This document shows, in pieces, positions 1 to 11,278 of a stretch of 64,000 bases of DNA (its first letter is position 1; the number at the start of each line of letters is the position of its first letter). Origin of the DNA: Ehretia macrophylla (Eukaryota; Streptophyta; Magnoliopsida; Boraginales; Ehretiaceae); assembly GCA_037974665.1 (NCBI GenBank), contig CM075768.1:2031501-2095500 (forward strand), in the 5' to 3' direction. The notes under the pieces were generated by a model that was not told the DNA's origin, searched no databases, and was given only the letters and a program-made list of their open reading frames with translations. The position numbers and the translations under genes are program-made.

Positions 1-181
1 ACTACACAATTTTACAAAAGAAAATGAAAAGTCACATTATTTGTTTTTCAAATGTATTTTAAATGCACATTTAATCCAAGATCATTTAATAACTCACATA
101 TAAACATATATACTAATTCTAATAGCATTTAAACAGGTGAAAACACATAATTGAAAATAGGGCAAATTCCGAGGTCTCACA
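1..181 (-). mobile_element. Terminal fragment of an inverted LTR nested in A1's 5' LTR
   Basis: Positions 182-269 match the end of the family-A LTR, but 1-181 do not. Read on the minus strand, the segment starts TGTGAGACCTCGG, the form of LTR starts in this window, and upstream text resembles the inverted start of family C (compare 24720-24833). The bases after the putative CA end are TTCAG, a possible target repeat. The other end lies outside the window, so identity and repeat cannot be confirmed. Confidence 0.5.
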
Positions 182-269
182 TTCAGAATATTCACGGTAC
201 AGAGGAGACTCTGTCCATTTGTCAGGTATGGACTTAACCTATAGCGTGGGGTTGGGTCGGTACGTGACA
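182..269 (+). repeat. 3' tip of the 5' LTR of Gypsy element A1
   Basis: Matches the end of the A1 3' LTR (9360-9435 plus 30340-30353) and, inverted, the A2 LTRs at 54998 and 62563. It ends in CGTGACA and is followed within a few bases by a tRNA primer site. The rest of this LTR is left of the window or displaced by the insertion at 1-181. Confidence 0.8.
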
Positions 270-275
270 TTTAGG

Positions 276-287
276 TGGTATCAAAGC
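276..287 (+). other. Primer binding site of A1
   Basis: TGGTATCAAAGC differs by one base from TGGTATCAGAGC, the complement of the 3' end of plant initiator tRNA-Met. It lies six bases after the LTR end, where minus-strand DNA synthesis of a Gypsy element would start. Confidence 0.8.
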
Positions 288-623
288 TATTAGAATGCAT
301 GAGTCGGGATAGGTTTCTCGGTAGTGATTGTGTGATTACATGAATTAATGACTCTTTGATTGACTAAGTCAGAAATTGAATTGGTAACGAACATGGTAGC
401 ATGGAAATGGGAATATGAAAGGCCTTTTAAGTGTTAATGATTGAATGTGGAAATTCTAGAATATAAAGTATGATTAAGTGACTTATATGTATCTCTTTTA
501 TAGGAAATACTCTTATGATCTTATATGTGACTCTATGTGAATTAATTTGAACTTCTTTGTTTGTGCTTCACTTGTAAACTACATATATACCTGTCATAAC
601 ACTTTGCATTCTAGCTACTCGAG
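288..623 (+). other. Untranslated leader of A1
   Basis: AT-rich sequence between the primer site and the first gag ATG at 624. It has short degenerate repeats around TGATTA and TATGTGA, as do the leaders of D and C1. No coding sequence is seen. Confidence 0.65.
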
Positions 624-1789
624 ATGGGGCCTCGTCATCAAAACAGGAATCAGATTGTTGAGGAAGAAGAAGTTGGCCAGCGGACAATTAATGCATAGTT
701 GACTGCTGCTATCGGGCAGATTGCCCAAGTACTTCAGAGGCAGGAATGTAATATTCCAGTGGGCAATCCAGTTCAAGGCCAAGCAGGGGCAGAGGGTGGT
801 GGTAGTAACTACCTTGAGAAATTTCTACACTGTGGGCCATCTAGTTTCTTCGGGGAGCCCGATGATATGCAGGCTGAACAGTGGTTGAACAAGGTAGAAA
901 AGATTCTTACGGGCCTCGAGTATACTGATGCGAGGAAGGTTGTGTGTGCTGAATTTTTGCTCGAGGGAGATGCCGAGCAGTGGTGGTACACCGTGAAATC
1001 CAGATGGGCGGCAGAGGCAGTACCACGGACTTGGGATGAGTTTGTTAGAGAATTTTGAGAGAAGTACATTACTGAGACGGCTATTGAAAGACGAGAGCAA
1101 GAGTTCATTAATCTGAAATAGGGCAATATGACTGTTGACCAATATGATGCTGCTTTCACTCGTCTGTCCCGTTATGTGCCGGCGTTAGTTTAGCCAGAGA
1201 GCAAGAGAATCCAGAAGTTTGTTATGGGGTTGAGGCTCGATATTTCATTGAATCTGTCCACTCAAGACTATCATTCCTATGCAGCAGCTGTCAGGATAGC
1301 TGCCAGGTATGAGAAACGCAAAGCAGACCTGTTTGGAGAACCGAGCCAGCCGAGTAACCGGTCGCACCAGACTCAGAGTCAGGGATTTCAGAGGCAAGCT
1401 ATTTCAGTTGGTCAGAGTCAGTAACTGAGGTAGACTCAGAGTTATACAGGGCCTACTCAGACTCAGGCACGACTAGTTCAGAGTCAGAATCAGGGACAGT
1501 CTCGTCCAGCTGTAGCATGATCTCAACAGGGTAGTTCAGCTACCTCTTCTTATAGAGCTCCTTCGGGAGGCACTGTTGCAAGACATCACCAGCAGTGTAG
1601 CTTCTGTCAACGTCAGGGCCATACTAAGGAGATCTGCTGGAGAAAATTGAACAGGTACATAGGTTACGGGAGTGACCAGTTCAGGGTTAAGGACTGCTTG
1701 AAATTCAAGAACACCAGAGGTCAGACATCAGTTCAAAATTCTCAGACCAGGGCACTAGCTACAGCACCAGCACCACGGGGGTAGGCCCG
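624..1789 (+). pseudogene. Gypsy A1 gag remnant
   Basis: Decayed Gag, the structural protein that packages element RNA in cytoplasmic particles. The ATG at 624 opens a frame comparable to the starts of D and A2. The gag core is recognisable (FGEPDD at about 850, EGDAEQWW at about 965, QYDAAFTRLSRY near 1140). A CCHC knuckle (CSFCQRQGHTKEIC) lies near 1600, and a second knuckle is damaged. In-frame stops occur at 696, 1056, about 1119, 1191, 1422 and beyond. Most match a CAG or CGA codon in sister copies turned into TAG or TGA. It cannot encode a full Gag. Confidence 0.85.
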
Positions 1790-2415
1790 GGTATTTGTTT
1801 TAGATGCAGAGGAGCTTCTTGATACGACAGCAGTTGTTGAAGGTGCTTTTCTTCTCAGTAATAAATCAGTTACAATTTTAATTGATACCCGGGCTACACA
1901 CTCATTTATCACACTTATATGTGCTTAATCTTCTGCATTGAAAATTGAACAGTTGCCTTATAAGATTGAGGTAGGTTCACCTGTGGGCATTAAAATTTTC
2001 ACTGAATCTGTGTGTAAAGCTTGTGAATTGTACATTGGGGGTCGAGTCTTTCCTATTGATTTGATTATCTTGCCTTTTAAGGACTTTGAAATAATTATGG
2101 GTATGGACTGCTTGAATAAATATTATGCTTATCTAGATTGTAGAAGAAAAATTGTGTTGTGAAGCTAGAAATGCCTAATCAACCCGTAATTGAGATTGTC
2201 GGTAGTCGTAAGTCTATGGGTACTTGTATAATTTCTTCTCTAAAGTGACCAAAATGCTGAGTAAAGGTTGTAATGCTTATTTGGCCTATTTGATTAATCA
2301 ACCTATGGATAAGCTAAAACTGAATGATGTGCCTATTGTGAGAGAGTTTCTGGGGGTTTTTCCTGAGGAATTGCTTGGTTTACCGCCGGATAGAGAGATA
2401 GAGTTCATGATTCAC
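1790..2415 (+). pseudogene. Gypsy A1 protease and linker remnant
   Basis: Retropepsin-like region, normally the aspartic protease that processes the polyprotein. The usual LIDSGA motif reads ILIDTRA at about 1878-1895, so the DSG triad is DTR and the enzyme would be inactive. Downstream conserved text (DLIILPFKDFEIIMGMD near 2055-2110, then KGCNAYLAYLINQP near 2265) matches sister copies and leads into the segment before RT ([11 protein letters not shown]). The frame ends abruptly at about 2415, where RT is missing. Confidence 0.8.
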
Positions 2416-4060
2416 TCAGAAGAAAACCGTGTTTGATTGGAATGATAAGTGTGAGGCTAGTTTCCAAGAATTGAAGAAGAGGTTAACCACAACTCCTATT
2501 CTTGCTTTGTCGGAGGGTTATGATAATCTAGTGATCTATAGTGATGCTTCTAAGGAAGGTCTGGGCTGCGTATTAATGCAGAATGGAAAGGTTATTGCTT
2601 ATGCTTCCAGGAAACTGAAACCTTATGAACTCAATTATCCGACGCATGATCTTGAGCTCGTAGCTATTATTCTTGCATTAAAGAAATGACGTCATTATCT
2701 CTGGGGCAACAAGTTTGAAATCTTTACAAATCATAAGAGTCTGAAATATCTGTTTTCACAGAAAGAGTTGAACATGAGGCAGAGGCGTTGGCTGGAGTAC
2801 TTGAGGACTACAACTGCACTATTAATTATCTTCCAAGCAAGGCCAATATTGTTGCTGATGCTTTGAGCCAAAAGGCTACTGTTGCTAGCTTGATTATCAA
2901 AAATTGGGAATTCATGGAAGAATTATGCTTATAGAAGCCTAAAACTGCAGATTCTGGTATTCAATTTGCAATTTTGCATATTCAATCTTTATTGTTATCC
3001 AGGATTCGAGAAGCTCAACAGACTGATCCTCATTTGTTCGAAACCTTAGAAATGTCTAAAGGGGGAGAGTCGGATTTCAAACTTCATGATGATGGCATTC
3101 TTAAATTCAAGGGCAAAATTTGTATTCCGAGTGAGCCAACTTTCAAGAAGGATATTCTTGCTGAGGCACACAGCTCTAAATATACTATCCATCCAAGCAG
3201 TACAAAGATGTACAGAGATTTGAAACAGAATTTCTGGTGGAACAAAATAAAGAGAGAGATTGCCGACTATGTTGCTAGATGTCTTACATGCCAGAAAGTT
3301 AAAGTGGAGCATCAAAGACCTGCAGGGTTATTATAGCCTTTAGCTATTCCTGAATGGAAGTGGGATCACATTACTATGGATTTCGTTTCAGACTTGCCGA
3401 GGTCATCGAAGGGTAATGACTCAGTTTGGGTTATCGTTGATAGATTGACCAAGACTTCTCACTCTATTGTTAAAAAGAAGACTGATTCTCTTGATAAGTT
3501 GGCAGAATTATATGTTGACAATATTATCAAACTTCATGGGATTCCAAAGAGAATTGTGTCAGACAGAGATCCCAGGTTCACATCTCAGTTCTGGCAGAAG
3601 ATTCAGAAAGCTTTGGGCACGACTTTGAGCTTCAGTACTACTTATTACCCTCAGACGAACAATCAATCCGAGAGAACTATCTTAATCCTTGAGGATATGC
3701 TGTGAGCTTGTATTCTGGACTTTAGTAAAATTTGGGAGAAATATTTGCCACTCACAGAGTTCGCCTATAACAATAGTTATCAAGCTACTATTGGGATGGC
3801 ACCGTATGAGGCACTTTATGGATGTAAATGCAGGTCTCCTCTCTATTGGGATGAGATTGGTGAGATGAAGACTATTGACCCTACTTTGTTGCCTGAGATG
3901 AGCAGAATGATTGATCATGTACATCTTATCAAAAAGAGGATGCTTACAACTCAAAGTCAGTAGAAGAGTTACGCAGATAGACGTTGTCGAGACTTGGAGT
4001 TTGCCTAAGGTGATCGGGTATTCTTGAAAATCTCTCCTCGAAAAGGTTTCATTCGGCATG
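2416..4060 (+). pseudogene. Gypsy A1 RNase H and integrase remnant, RT deleted
   Basis: Text jumps from the pre-RT linker into the segment just before RNase H (TQKKTV... then [16 protein letters not shown]), so the whole RT domain, roughly 0.8 kb in A2, is gone. RNase H is recognisable ([18 protein letters not shown] near 2535). The integrase zinc region (CLTCQKVK near 3285) and DDE core follow (VIVDRLTK near 3430, SDRDPRF near 3560, SERT near 3667). Stops interrupt at about 2687, 3334, 3703, 3961 and 4006. The TGA near 2687 replaces a Trp codon. LTR B1 interrupts the integrase at 4065. Confidence 0.88.
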
Positions 4061-4065
4061 GTAAG

Positions 4066-6538
4066 TGTGATACCCCAAACCTGGCATGTATTCAATAGCA
4101 TTTAAAGTTCATTTAAATTGCATTTTATTGACCTTTCACCTTCTTTGACCAAACTAGTTGACTTTTCATCTACATTGACCAACTAGGACAAGGTGAGAAT
4201 TTTTGAAATGTTTAATAAAAGGCAAACTTGGGATTAGAAATAAAAAAATGCAATGTTAAGTTAGTCAAATTTTGGGTCAACTTTGGAATTAAATCTGAAC
4301 CAATTGGGGAAGAGTTAGGTAGCAAATTATATATGGTTGGAAAGCTCTATGAGTCTAGTTTCTGAGGCTTCAAACCGTTCGTGAATTGGAGTTTTCTAGA
4401 AGAAGTTATGGCCGTTTTCGTAAGGTCGCGCATAGCTGTTTTGGTTTAGCAGGTTGACCGAATTTTGACCTTTGACTTCTTGTAATTTTTTTTCTAAATA
4501 AGCAGAATGCACACGAAAAAAAACAGAGAAAAAGAAGCTTGAAACCATGAGGAAAAGAAGGAGAAAAAAATAAAGAAAATCTCAACTTCAAATCTTCGAT
4601 TCTTCGCGTGGGCTTGTGCGGGGTGGTTTCCGAGGCACTCTACGAGGTTTTCCTAGCGTCTAGGAGCGTCTAAGGTGAGGGTTTCATCGTTATTTGCGCA
4701 TTTGAAATATTTGTATCTAAACTTGATTTTTGGATTTTATGCGTAGATTGTTGTTTTAATCGTTTTGTTGCTTAAATAATGTTCCTTGTTGATTGTAGAA
4801 CATGTATTTATAGTTTTTTTTACATTTTATGTGGTTAAATATTGGAATTGAAATATAAATTGTGTGATGAATAGTAAATTATGAATAGTAAACCCCCGTT
4901 TCGATGATGTTGCTCCGTTACGTGTTCTGTTGATGTAGGAAGATGCTAGATATACTAGAATGCCTAAATGTGTGGTTTAATTAGAATGTGTAATGGAAAA
5001 ACGGAGAAAAACGGCTTAGTGAAAGTCGGGGTCGTTTAGGTCGAGTTTGGCATTTTCTCGTTTTGCGTGTTGGCATTGTTTCGGGAGGCCATGGAAGCAC
5101 TTTTGGTGCGATTATGGCATTGGTTGGGTGTTTGGTTGGTATAGTTGTAGTTCAAACAAGCAAATGGGGAAATCGGGGTTTTGCGCGAATTCTAGGGTAA
5201 AGTAGGGTTTCGGGGTCCTTGCACGTGCCTTATGGTGACCTAGGAGGATTGGCGAAGTCGGTTTCCAGAACTCGTGGCTCGTTTGGAAATGGTAGTGTTT
5301 TGATAGTTGGGGCCGATTTGTGATTTTGCTTGTTATCTTGATATTATGCCTATAGAATGCTTAGGGTTGCTTGATATACTTGTTTAATTGGTGTTATTGT
5401 TGCTTATTATTGCTTGTTATGCTTGAAAAGTTAGTTGAATGCTAGTATTGATTGTGATTGCTTGTTATCTCGTTTGTTGTCACTAGTTTGTATTGTTGTG
5501 CTATCGCTCGTTTATTGCCTTGTATCGAGTCTTGCATTGCATAATGTCAGCACGTGAGTGATGGGCCTCTCTGGGTAGCCTCGGGTTGCCAGTGTTGGTT
5601 GCTCTAGCTCCGTAGCTATTCCCTCTTCTCGCTTGGGCTGCCTCCCAGGGAGATTTGGGTCATAGATTGATGGATACTTCCGGGGTATTCCAAACTGGTG
5701 TTATAAGGTGGATGCGCGCTTATTGTCATCGTTGTCAACATCAAGCTCGAGATTGATGTATCGCTCGTGAAATGGTACATTGCTCGTATAAGTGAACCAT
5801 AGCCTTCAAAGTGTGGTATAGCTTTGAATGGTTGTGTTAATGCTTTCAGTAATTGCTTATTGTATTGATTATTTGTTTTGATTGCTTATTTATCAGTTAT
5901 ATTGCTTAACTGTCTTATTTGCATTGCACGACTTTCTTTCTCTCCAATTCGATATCTGTCTCGCCCTCACTGAGTATACGTGTTGTGTATACTCACTCCT
6001 CACCACCACATTTCAGGAAATGCCATGTTAGCTGGAAAGTTCGTGATTTCGTGAAAGTCCGTGCTTGAAGAGTTGTACTGCGTGCCTATGTGACTTGAGT
6101 TGTCAAAGTTGTAAAGTTGTATGCTTTTATGTATTATATGTATTTAATGTTAAAGGGGATGTAATTTAAGTTTCACTAGATTATGTATTTAGTTAATGTA
6201 GCTTAACTTCAATGTATATTTGTAATGACAAAGGAAAAGAGATAGAAAGGTATGATAGGCTAGCTTATGATATAGGTTGGTGTAGTTTAATTGCTAAGCT
6301 TGAATGTATATTTACTTGTATTTTGCTTGTTGTGAACCAAGGCTCGGATGGCCTTGAGGTGGTTGAATGTTTGGACATGGTATTGGTCCACTTATATGCT
6401 GTCGCAGGTTTTACTTTTCGCCTAGAAACAGGGGAGACTCCGTCCGTTTTCCCTGAAAATTTATGCCCGGGTTTGGTTTGGGTTGTGTTTAGATCAATTG
6501 ATAGAACTCCCGGTCTCGAGAAGGATCGGGGTATTACA
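4066..6538 (+). mobile_element. Solo LTR B1 (Gypsy family B) inside A1 integrase
   Basis: A 2473-bp segment starting TGTGATACCCC and ending GGGGTATTACA. It is flanked by a perfect 5-bp duplication GTAAG (4061-4065 and 6539-6543) and interrupts A1 integrase, which resumes at 6544. There is no primer site, polypurine tract or coding region, so this is a solo LTR left by LTR-LTR recombination. Internal landmarks shared with other families: donor-like CTAAG|GTGAGG at 4674/4675, the conserved block at about 5551-5705, a perfect 9-bp hairpin at 5971-5995, and acceptor-like TTTCAG|G at 6016/6017. Confidence 0.95.
5971..5995 (+). other. Conserved LTR hairpin, family B copy
   Basis: Perfect 9-bp inverted repeat TGAGTATAC / GTATACTCA with a 7-base loop, preceded by CCTCAC. 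Equivalent copies lie at 18005-18029 (first arm TAAGTATAC, one mismatch), 22484-22508 and, inverted, 31203-31227. Families A, C, D, E and F carry a hairpin at the same relative place with different inner stems. An RNA role is inferred. Confidence 0.65.
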
Positions 6539-6543
6539 GTAAG

Positions 6544-6947
6544 GAGGTAAACTCAACCGGAGGTATGTTGGGCCATATGAAATCACTGAGAGAGTTGGTG
6601 CATTGGCTTACAAACTAGCTTTATCTCCTAGTTTGGGCAGAATCCATGATGTCTTCCATGTGTCTATGCTACGGAAGTATCAGCCAGATCCTTCTCATAT
6701 TCTAGAGCCAAAGCCGCTAGATATCAGTGAGACTTTGACTTATACAGAGAAACCTCTTCGGATTATAGATCAGAAAGTTCAGGAGCTGAGAACTAAAAGC
6801 ATTCCAATAGTTAAGGTTCTATGGGATCATCACAGGGTAGAGGATGCTACATGGGAGAGAGAGGAGGAGATGTGAGAGAGATATCTAGAGTTATTCATCG
6901 AATCATGTAAGAATTGCGTGGATACAATTAGTTTAAGGGAGAGAGGG
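6544..6947 (+). pseudogene. Gypsy A1 integrase C-terminus and chromodomain remnant
   Basis: Continuation of A1 pol after solo LTR B1. It encodes the integrase tail (ALAYKLALSPSLGRIHDVFH, then VSMLRKYQPDPSHILEP). A chromodomain-like end follows (VKVLWDHHRVEDATWEREEEM near 6805-6875), the part that in Tekay/Del chromoviruses is thought to guide insertion to heterochromatin. A TGA at about 6873 sits where sister copies have an Arg codon. The purine-rich run at 6934-6947 just before the 3' LTR is the polypurine tract. Confidence 0.85.
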
Positions 6948-8807
6948 TGTGATGCCCAAGATCTTAGCCGTACATTTATTTTCTATTGCATCCACTATTT
7001 GCACATTTCTTCTATGATTTACTTGTTGTCTTCTTAGACTACTATTCATTCTATTTTTCAACTGCTTAATTACTATGAAATAGCATTTTTCATAAATCGT
7101 ATTAATTGTTATAGGAATGAGAAAAATGTGCATTTGAGCTAAAAGGGTTAGGAGTGCCTGTTTGAAAAATGATTTATTGGAACTAATGAATAGTGTTACG
7201 TAACTAAACTATGTGTTTTGATTAGCTAACATTAATTTGCACCATTTGACTCATTTTAAAGCCAACTACGCTCATTTTAGTAGACCTTATACTCACCCAA
7301 CTTGACCCCACCCTTTATATTGCTCAACATAACACCTTATAACTCATAAAAACAAAACAAAAAAAGAGCAAAAGCTGATTTGCACTGTAGCAAACCCGAC
7401 AGCCATTGGGTGTAGAAGGAGAGATTTTTGGCTCATCAAATCCTCATTTCAAGCCAAGCCAAGCTAGGTGCAAGTGCTTTAGGGTTTCTACTAGCCTCCT
7501 ACGAGTACCTACGTGCTTGGGTAAGGGATTTCATACCTATTTTTGCATTTGAAAAATGTGACAACTTTCTTGAATTCTTAGATTTGCTATCAAATGCTTA
7601 TGCAATTCTTAAATATGCTTATGTATGTTGTATATAAGTAGTAGAGACCTTATTTATGATATTGTTTCGTGGTTTAAACGGTTGAAATTGCTAATTGATT
7701 ATATGGCATGAATAGTGATGGGAAAACTAAGGTATTGTGAAATCGGACCTCATAGCTTGAATCAATGGATCTAATAGATGCTTTAGATGCTAATGAAGGT
7801 AGTGTAAAGGCCCCGTAGGGTTTAATTGCTCGTAACCTAACAAAAGCACAAGATAGGCGACTTTTTAAAAGGGGTTTCGGGGCTATAGCGAATCCAAGCA
7901 AAATTGGCCTTCACTTTTGGTAACCCTAGGCTATGTAGACTCTAAATATGCTTTGCTAGCTTCCGTTGGAGTCTCGGGTGAGGTACGTGTAGTACAAAGT
8001 CAAAAGAGGGAATTTGGGGCTTTTGTGCTATATGCGGGAATTTGGGCGACTTCCACGGGCCTAAGATTGCCTAAGGGATTAACTTGAAACATGGAATAGG
8101 CCGCTTACTAACCTAGAACCATAACATGAGTTTGGGAGGAAAACGGGTTGGGTTACAAAGGGGTTTAAGTACAAACTCATTTGTCTCATGCTTCTAAGAC
8201 CTTGTCATGACTCCTTGAGTGTTTAAAGGTGTTTACAAAACGTTCGGGAGCTTTTGGTATAGTTCTATAAGAATCTTGATTATGCCCCTTTGTAATCGCT
8301 TAGTTATCTATATGTTACTACTTTTATTCTAACTGTTCCGAGGTCAACCTACTTTGTTGATCCTCCTATGTGTTATTGCTTCCATTATTGATATTATATT
8401 GCCATTGATAAGTGCATTGCATAGTAGTTGTGCAACCATAGTGTTAGGGGAGGATGAGTTGAATATCAGCTGGGCGGTGGCGGGCTTGCCAGTGGATATT
8501 CGATCTCCGTGCCCTATTCCCTCACTTGCCTGGTCTGGAGATTGTCAGGGGGTGTTGGGTCATAAGATTATCGGGGTACATCCAGAATACACCTACTGGA
8601 GTGTTTGGGGATTTGCCAGCACATTGTTCGTGGTTCGTGGCTCGTGGTGCGTGATCAAAGACAAGAGAATTCTAGAGTGTTGGGATTAAGTGTATCGTAT
8701 CATTTGATATGTGTGGTTATTTATTGTTCAAATGGACTTCGCTTGTCTTTCTTGCTTAACTATTATAATTGTTGCATTGCACGTCCCGGGTAATCTTTAT
8801 CCCTGGC

Positions 8808-8827
8808 TGGGCAATTATGGTTGCTCA
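8808..8827 (+). other. Conserved LTR hairpin, family A copy
   Basis: TGGGCAA / TTGCTCA arms with one G-U pair and a 6-base loop. Family-A copies on the minus strand lie at 55611-55630 and 63176-63195. It occupies the same position, before the CAG|G boundary, as the family-B hairpin but has a different inner stem. Confidence 0.6.
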
Positions 8828-8847
8828 TACCTCGCTAACATGTTTCA

Positions 8848-8925
8848 GGAGACGCTGTGGTTGAACCCCAGCTTGATTTGGTTAAGGGCAAAGAACAGGA
8901 GGTCCAGATTGATCCATTTCTTTAG
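8848..8925 (+). other. Short acidic reading frame in A1 LTR
   Basis: A 25-codon frame opening with a Gly codon formed across the CAG|G boundary, beginning GDAVVEPQLDLV and ending at TAG. The A2 LTRs carry the same frame: 63078-63155 (GDTVGDPLLDLV..., open) and 55513-55590 (one internal TAG). It has no ATG of its own in this phase, so translation would need an upstream exon or another start. Coding status is uncertain. Confidence 0.35.
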
Positions 8926-11168
8926 TTGTAGTGTCTAATTGCTTGAGGTGGATTTATGGTTCTTGCTGTTATGTGGAGATCTTGTTTATTCTACTTTATG
9001 TCCTATTTTGTAGCCTAAGTGCTTATGTACGTATTGGTGTAGTTATAAGCTGGAAGCTAGATGTTTATGGTAGAAGATGTAGAACTATGGCATGTAATAA
9101 CTTATATTTTGCTCTTAGCTACTTTTCATGCATGGGGGTGAATGACTGGTTGAATGGTCGTCTTTAATTTTCTAAGAATGTTCAAATGCTATCATGGAGT
9201 GGCATGATAAGCGGTTTTGTAAAGAAGTTGTCTTGTGAATGCATGATCGTATGTGTTTAAGCTGGTTGTATTGCTTAGGACTTGGATGGCCTTGAAGCTA
9301 AGTTTTAATTAGAAATGGTATTCCTATTGTTGTATGGCTTGAATTATATGTTATATAGGTTTTCAGGTGTTCACGGTACAGAGGAGACTCTTTCCATTTT
9401 TTCGGGTCCGGACTTAACCTATAGCGTGGGGTTGGTGTAATACCCGAGCTCGGAACGTGAAATTTTCTTGTTATTTTTCTGAAAATTATATTTTTTTCTT
9501 AAATTCTTTGAAATTTAATTGTTATTCCTTTATTGTCGCAAAGTGCATTGCATTTCGAAAGCGATAGTTAGAGAGCATTTTCTAGTCCTCAATAAATAGT
9601 GAAAACTAGTATTTAGTGTTTTAATTTTAATATTTTAGTTGTTGTTAACTAGAATTAGAATTGCATTAGTTGTTTTAGCCTTAAAATGCCTAAAATAAGC
9701 TTATTTGACCAACTTAAGTAACCTTTGACCAAGCCTTGACTAGTTTGACTTAGCTTGTCATCATTTTAAGCTTATAATAGCAAAGAAATAAAACAAGAAA
9801 AGCTGAAAATTTTGAGAGCAAGGGCCGAAACTTCAAAGGGAAAAAAAAACATACTCAACATTCAATCTTCAAATCTTTGCGAGAGCTTGCACGGGGTTGT
9901 GTCCGAGGCTTCCAACGTGGTTTTCCTAGCGTCTAGGAGCATCTAAGGTGAGGGAAGCATCTTTATTTGCACATTTGAATGTTTGATATACTAACTTTAA
10001 TTTTTAAGAATTATACGTAGATCATTAATTTATCCGTTTTGATGCTTGAAGAATGTTCCTTGACAATTGTAGAACATGTATTTGTAGCTTTTTAGCATTT
10101 TCTGCTGTTGAATATCGAAATTGCAATTTAAATTGATAATGGAATAGTAAATTATGAATAGTAAACCCCTGTTTCGTAAAAGTTGCTCCGTTTTGCGTTC
10201 TGTTGATGTGAAAAGATGCTAGATATGTTAGAATGCTTAAATGCATGATTTGTTTGGATTGTGTAATGGAAAAATGGAGAAAAATGCCTTGGTACATGTT
10301 GGGGTCGTTTCAGTCGAGTTTAGCGTTTCCTCGTTTTGCGTGATGGCGTTGTCTTGGGAGGCCATGGAATCACTTTTGGTATGGTTATGGCGTTGGTTGG
10401 GTGTTTAGTTAGGGTAGCTGTAGTTCAAACGAGCAAAGGGAAAAATCGGGGCTTTGCGGGAATTCTAGGGTAAAGTAGGGTTTCGTGGTCTTTAGACGTG
10501 CCTTATGGTGACCTAGGAGGAATGGTGAAGTCGGTTTCCGAAACTCGTGGCTCGTTTGGAAGTAGTACCGTTTTGAAAGTTGGGGTCGTTTTGTGATTTT
10601 GTTGGTTTTCATAGTGTTATGCCTATAGAATGCTTATTGTTGCTTATTATGCTTGTTAAAGTTGATTATGATTGCAATGTTTACTAACTGTTGTTATTGC
10701 GTGCGAGAGTAACCTACTTTGTTATTCTCCCACGTGTGGCTTTATTGCTTGATTGCTCGATTGTTGCATTGAATATTGTATTGCATTCATAGAGTCAAGG
10801 GCGGTGTGATGGGCCTCTCTGGGTAGCCTTGGGTTGCCAGGGTTGGTAGCCCTAGCTCCGTGTCCTATTCCCTTTCTTGCTTGGGTTGCCTCCCAGGGAG
10901 ATTTGGGTCGTAGAATTGATTAGATACTTCCAGGGTATTCCAAACTGAAGTTATAAGATGGTTGGGCCAGCGCGTCGTCATCGGATTCGTGATTGAAAGT
11001 TGCTCGTGGAAGTGCATTGTATCCTTTAATTGAATGATTATAGCCTTAATGCTTGTCTTGATTTATTGCTAGCTTTGCTTGTATCTCTATATGATGATTG
11101 ATTGATCTACTTGACTATTTGCATTGCATTCTCCTCTCACCTCCGTCCTTGAGACCAATTACCCTCGC

Positions 11169-11188
11169 TGAGCAATAATTTTTGCTCA
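11169..11188 (+). other. Conserved LTR hairpin, family D copy
   Basis: Perfect 7-bp arms TGAGCAA / TTGCTCA around a 6-base loop, preceded by CCTCGC. The second LTR has the same hairpin at 29770-29789. The inner stem (CAA/TTG) differs from families B and C while remaining paired. Confidence 0.62.
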
Positions 11189-11212
11189 TTCCTTTCTATA
11201 CTATATTTTACA

Positions 11213-11278
11213 GGAGTAGTTGAAGCGGATCCTATTGAGGTAATTGAGGAAGAGGAGCAAGTGGAGGTGTTTCCTTGA
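11213..11278 (+). other. Short acidic reading frame in D 5' LTR
   Basis: 21 codons plus stop, starting with the Gly codon across CAG|G and containing VIEEEEQVEVFP before TGA. The 3' LTR copy (29814-29879) differs at two third positions only, although its boundary has changed from CAG to CGG. There is no ATG in this phase, so it could be the second exon of a spliced leader or a chance frame. Confidence 0.33.

Larger units (their letters stand above)
6948..9435 (+). repeat. 3' LTR of Gypsy A1, main part
   Basis: Starts TGTGATGCCCAAG directly after the polypurine tract and matches, inverted, the A2 LTRs at 54998-57492 and 62563-64000. It is broken at 9435 by element D, and its last 14 bases are at 30340-30353; joined, it is 2502 bp against 2495 bp for A2. 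Inside are the conserved block (about 8447-8600), a hairpin at 8808-8827, acceptor-like TTTCAG|G at 8848/8849 and a short acidic frame at 8848-8925. Other short frames in this LTR show no sign of being genes. Confidence 0.92.

Noticed and set aside
8354-8689. 111-codon and neighbouring frames in the A1 LTR
   Set aside because: They overlap the conserved GC-rich block and have no homologue kept open in the A2 LTRs; likely chance frames.
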